From Candidatus Thorarchaeota archaeon (GTDB lineage Archaea; Asgardarchaeota; Thorarchaeia; Thorarchaeales; Thorarchaeaceae): a stretch of 17,254 nucleotides of DNA. The number at the start of each line of letters is the position of its first letter. Positions within the stretch are counted from its first letter, which is position 1. Made by a program: the position numbers and the translations under genes. The notes beneath the pieces were generated by a model. It had not been told where the DNA came from. It did no database searches and saw only the letters and a list, made by a program, of their open reading frames with translations. Shown here piece by piece: positions 14,895 through 17,254 of this stretch. The stretch covers positions 1 to 17,254 of the forward strand of contig DAOWNS010000012.1 in assembly GCA_030642465.1 (NCBI GenBank), read 5' to 3'.

Positions 14895-15512
14895 TTGAGC
14901 AAGGTATACAATATACTAGTCGCGGGTGTTGGAGGACAGGGGAATCTTGTGTGTGGGCGAGCCTTGGCGGATGCATCGTGCGCTCAAGGATTGCGACCTG
15001 TGGTTGGGCAGATTTTTGGAGCCTCACAGAGAGGCGGAAGTGTTTACACACATGTCAGAATTGCAGACCACGACACCGGCCCGCTGATCCCGCGTGGGCG
15101 GACCGATTTGCTATTAGGTCTTGAACCCTTGGAAACCCTGCGTGCTGCTGTGGACTATGCAGGACCGCAAACAACCGTTATTCTCAGCACGATGGAAGTT
15201 CGCACAATGGCAACGCGCTGTGAAGAAGACAGGCATCCTAGTGGCGACGAGGTTGTCGATGCACTTGCGGCTATCTGTGCTAAGGTGTATGCAGTTGATG
15301 CAGGTGCTGCCCTGAAGACTATTGGTACGGCAAGGGCGTTGAACGCCTATATGCTAGGAGCTCTGGCAGCTTTGGGCACCACGCCCCTTCCTGCGGACAA
15401 TATCAAAGCCAGCCTAGCAGAGATCATACCGCTCACCGGGATGAACTTGGCTGCGTTTGGAGCTGGAGCACAGGATATTATGGACGTGACACCGGTCGGG
15501 CGAAACGTCTAG
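14895..15512 (+). CDS. iorB: Indolepyruvate:ferredoxin oxidoreductase, beta subunit
   Basis: The small (gamma-domain) subunit that pairs with IorA, 205 residues. It shows NILVAGVGGQGN near the N-terminus and GQIFGASQRGGSVYTHVRI, the family signature. TDLLLGLEPLETLRA and a C-terminal helical region ending near AAFGAGAQ complete the usual pyruvate/ketoisovalerate oxidoreductase gamma domain. The start is TTG 14895: GAGGTGA (14883-14889), which includes the iorA stop codon, is 5 bases upstream, so translation is very likely coupled. An in-frame reading from 14829 would extend into iorA and adds non-homologous residues. Its TAG stop (15510-15512) lies within the same CTAG as the stop of the convergent GTPase gene. 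Function depends on IorA, with ferredoxin as electron acceptor. Confidence 0.94.
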   Translation: MSKVYNILVAGVGGQGNLVCGRALADASCAQGLRPVVGQIFGASQRGGSVYTHVRIADHDTGPLIPRGRTDLLLGLEPLETLRAAVDYAGPQTTVILSTMEVRTMATRCEEDRHPSGDEVVDALAAICAKVYAVDAGAALKTIGTARALNAYMLGALAALGTTPLPADNIKASLAEIIPLTGMNLAAFGAGAQDIMDVTPVGRNV

Positions 15513-17254
15513 AATGTCGCTTGATTGCCGTCAGATTGCGCCCGAGTTTCTCGCCACATAAGCTCTGCAATTACTATGAACATGTCTGAAACTCCTGTTC
15601 CAGTTTTTGCGCTGCTTTCCATGTAGTAGAAACCCTGGTCCTCAGCCCACTTCTTGGCCTCATCAGACGGTATCGCACGGTCTGGAAGGTCAATCTTGTT
15701 GCCGATGCAGATTATTGGAATTCTTTGACCAACCGACTCGTCCGCTTCCTCCACCCATTTCTGGAGCTCTACGAAGGACCTTCGTCTAGTCACGTCGAAC
15801 ACCAATACGAGCCCAGCTGCTCCACTATAGTACATCTTCCGAACTGCCTTGAAGCGAGCTTGTCCTGCAACGTCCCATGCCTGAATCTTAATTCCTACAG
15901 CAAACTCGGGTTCTGGAGGTGAGATGTACGCAAGCTTGACTGCAAATTGACTCCCAATCGTAGTTTTGTAGTCTTTCTGGAATTGGCCGGTGGTGTATCT
16001 TGTAACAAGAGCTGTTTTTCCGACAGCACCTTCTCCGGTCACCATTACCTTGAACAAATAGCTATACGCATCCGAGGCCGCACCGGGTCTTGGGGGCTTT
16101 TTCGCTCTGGTTCGAATCTCTGTCACCAAGGCGCTCTCCACGGCAGAGGCAATGACTGGAGCAGTAGGTTCTGCTACGCCCTTCTCAGCGTCGTCCATTA
16201 GCTTTGATACGTCGTCCAACTCTGATAATCCTGAGTCCTCACCGAATAGCTTGTCCAAGAGCTCTTCCGCTGCTTTCAACTGAGTTTGTTCGCTAGCTGT
16301 TGCTGCTGATTCAGTGGCGGCTTCAACGGGAGCGGGTTCAGAAGCTGTAATTTCACCGAAACCCGTGCCTGAGGGAGCCGTGAATGGAGATGGCTCCTCG
16401 TATATCGTAGGCGCGTCCGCCGTGGTAACGGGTATTGAAACGGGAGCGACTTCAACAGGAGCTGCGGCAACCTGATCTTTCTCTACAAGAATCGCGGTTT
16501 CCGGCGTAGTAACCTGACGCACTTGACCCGAGCTGTCAGTCCACATGAGCACTATGGGACGAACGATTATTGTTCCTTCTGCTTTTGGCATTAGTTCGAC
16601 ATCTATAGTCTTGGTTTCGCCCGGCTCTAGATCGAACTTGAGTTGTTGTGGATTGATCTCCATGTTGTCCTTCGGGAAGTGGTATATCTTCCCGGTGATC
16701 CCCATCACTGGCTGATCTGTGATATTTGCTACAGTGACCTTACCGTGCAGTCGAGTACTGTCTTTGGAATCCTGAGCTACCTCGAACCGGGGGATTATCT
16801 GGTAAAGCCCTTCTATGACCTTGAGAGGCTTATCAGAAACTCCAACCAAGACTTCTCGTCTATCATCACCGCCAGCGTCACCAACACTGAGAGAGAGAAT
16901 CTTGGCACCAATATCAACAGTAGCGAGCTGTTTGAGTTCAGCCATGTAAAGACTATAGAATAGAATCTTGAAGTCAGAGGTGGCAATCACAACCTCGTCC
17001 ATGTGGTCGGCATTTAGCTCGGCTATTCTGACTGATAGAGCATTGATATTGTCCAACTTCGTGAAGAGCTCAAGCTTGCTCTCCTCATTGCGATAAATCC
17101 TGATAGAGCCATCGTGAGTAACTACTCCAAGCTCCATCTTCCTATCGCCGAGAATATCCCCAGCCGCAACTGAAATAACCGGACTAGGCAATTCCAGTAC
17201 TTCTATTTCCTCCAACGCACCATTCCTAACCTTGAACACACGAAGCGTCTTATC
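15509..17254 (-). CDS. Beta-propeller / Ig-like domain / Ras-type small GTPase fusion protein, 5' end cut by the window
   Basis: A multidomain protein, 576 residues from a GTG at 17239, but the frame runs open to the edge. The extra codons read DKTLRV, a typical propeller strand, so the true start lies beyond the window. Residues 1-150 hold propeller-like repeats (GDILGDRKMELGVVTHDGSI; AELNADHMDEVVIATSD). Residues 160-255 look like an Ig/CARDB-type beta domain (FDLEPGETKTIDVEL). Residues 256-390 are an Ala/Pro/Glu-rich linker with an acidic helix. The C-terminus is a complete Ras/Rab-like GTPase: G1 GEGAVGKT (402-409), switch I TTIG, G3 DVAGQ (456-460), G4 NKID (514-517) and G5 SSAK (542-545). 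There is no C-terminal cysteine for prenylation. Such GTPases are abundant in Asgard archaea. This protein is probably a cytosolic scaffold or switch; its partners are unknown. Confidence 0.9.
   Translation of the reverse strand, partial: DKTLRVFKVRNGALEEIEVLELPSPVISVAAGDILGDRKMELGVVTHDGSIRIYRNEESKLELFTKLDNINALSVRIAELNADHMDEVVIATSDFKILFYSLYMAELKQLATVDIGAKILSLSVGDAGGDDRREVLVGVSDKPLKVIEGLYQIIPRFEVAQDSKDSTRLHGKVTVANITDQPVMGITGKIYHFPKDNMEINPQQLKFDLEPGETKTIDVELMPKAEGTIIVRPIVLMWTDSSGQVRQVTTPETAILVEKDQVAAAPVEVAPVSIPVTTADAPTIYEEPSPFTAPSGTGFGEITASEPAPVEAATESAATASEQTQLKAAEELLDKLFGEDSGLSELDDVSKLMDDAEKGVAEPTAPVIASAVESALVTEIRTRAKKPPRPGAASDAYSYLFKVMVTGEGAVGKTALVTRYTTGQFQKDYKTTIGSQFAVKLAYISPPEPEFAVGIKIQAWDVAGQARFKAVRKMYYSGAAGLVLVFDVTRRRSFVELQKWVEEADESVGQRIPIICIGNKIDLPDRAIPSDEAKKWAEDQGFYYMESSAKTGTGVSDMFIVIAELMWRETRAQSDGNQATF

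Noticed and set aside
14840..15124. Cysteine-containing reading frame overlapping iorA and iorB
   Set aside because: It is an out-of-frame shadow of the IorA iron-sulfur region and the IorB N-terminus.

Overview
The window looks like a compact stretch of an archaeal chromosome, most likely from an Asgard archaeon. The strongest sign is a Ras/Rab-like small GTPase fused to a beta-propeller at the right edge (15509-17254). A geranylgeranyl-reductase-family flavoprotein, an archaeal-type indolepyruvate:ferredoxin oxidoreductase pair, TrmB-like regulators and TATA-like promoter elements agree with this. A Thorarchaeota-like lineage is possible, but this is only a guess. About 95% of the sequence is coding. 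Many genes overlap or nearly touch. I see no tRNA, rRNA, CRISPR array, insertion sequence or phage gene.

Left block (1-7183), convergent. On the plus strand lie the 3' part of an unrecognised protein with internal repeats (3-863), a polysaccharide-deacetylase-family protein (925-1815) and a small hexapeptide-repeat acyltransferase (1817-2263). Facing them on the minus strand, read from 7183 down to 2260, are a membrane-anchored hexapeptide-repeat acyltransferase, a degenerate Hef-like SF2 helicase, a holo-ACP synthase, an FkbH-like HAD/GNAT protein and an acyl carrier protein. The last three are 6 and 4 bases apart. AcpS could activate the ACP and FkbH could load it with a three-carbon glyceryl-type group. 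The two left-handed beta-helix acyltransferases and the deacetylase make a carrier-dependent decoration of a surface glycan or lipid headgroup the most economical reading. No ketosynthase, adenylation domain or malonyl transferase is present. This block is the best candidate for an undescribed system.

Middle block (7184-12894). A divergent promoter region precedes a geranylgeranyl-reductase-family flavoprotein (7340-8569). After a 260-base gap with a good TATA-like box come three tandem, diverged TrmB-like regulators (8830-11812) in one operon. They converge on a DHH/DHHA1 phosphoesterase (11821-12894, minus strand).

Right block (12895-17254). iorA and iorB (13012-15512) form a two-gene operon for ferredoxin-dependent oxidation of aryl pyruvates from amino-acid breakdown. 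iorB ends against the minus-strand propeller/Ig-like/GTPase fusion, and both genes use stop codons within one CTAG tetranucleotide. Both outermost genes (3-863 and 15509-17254) are open at the window edges and therefore incomplete here.
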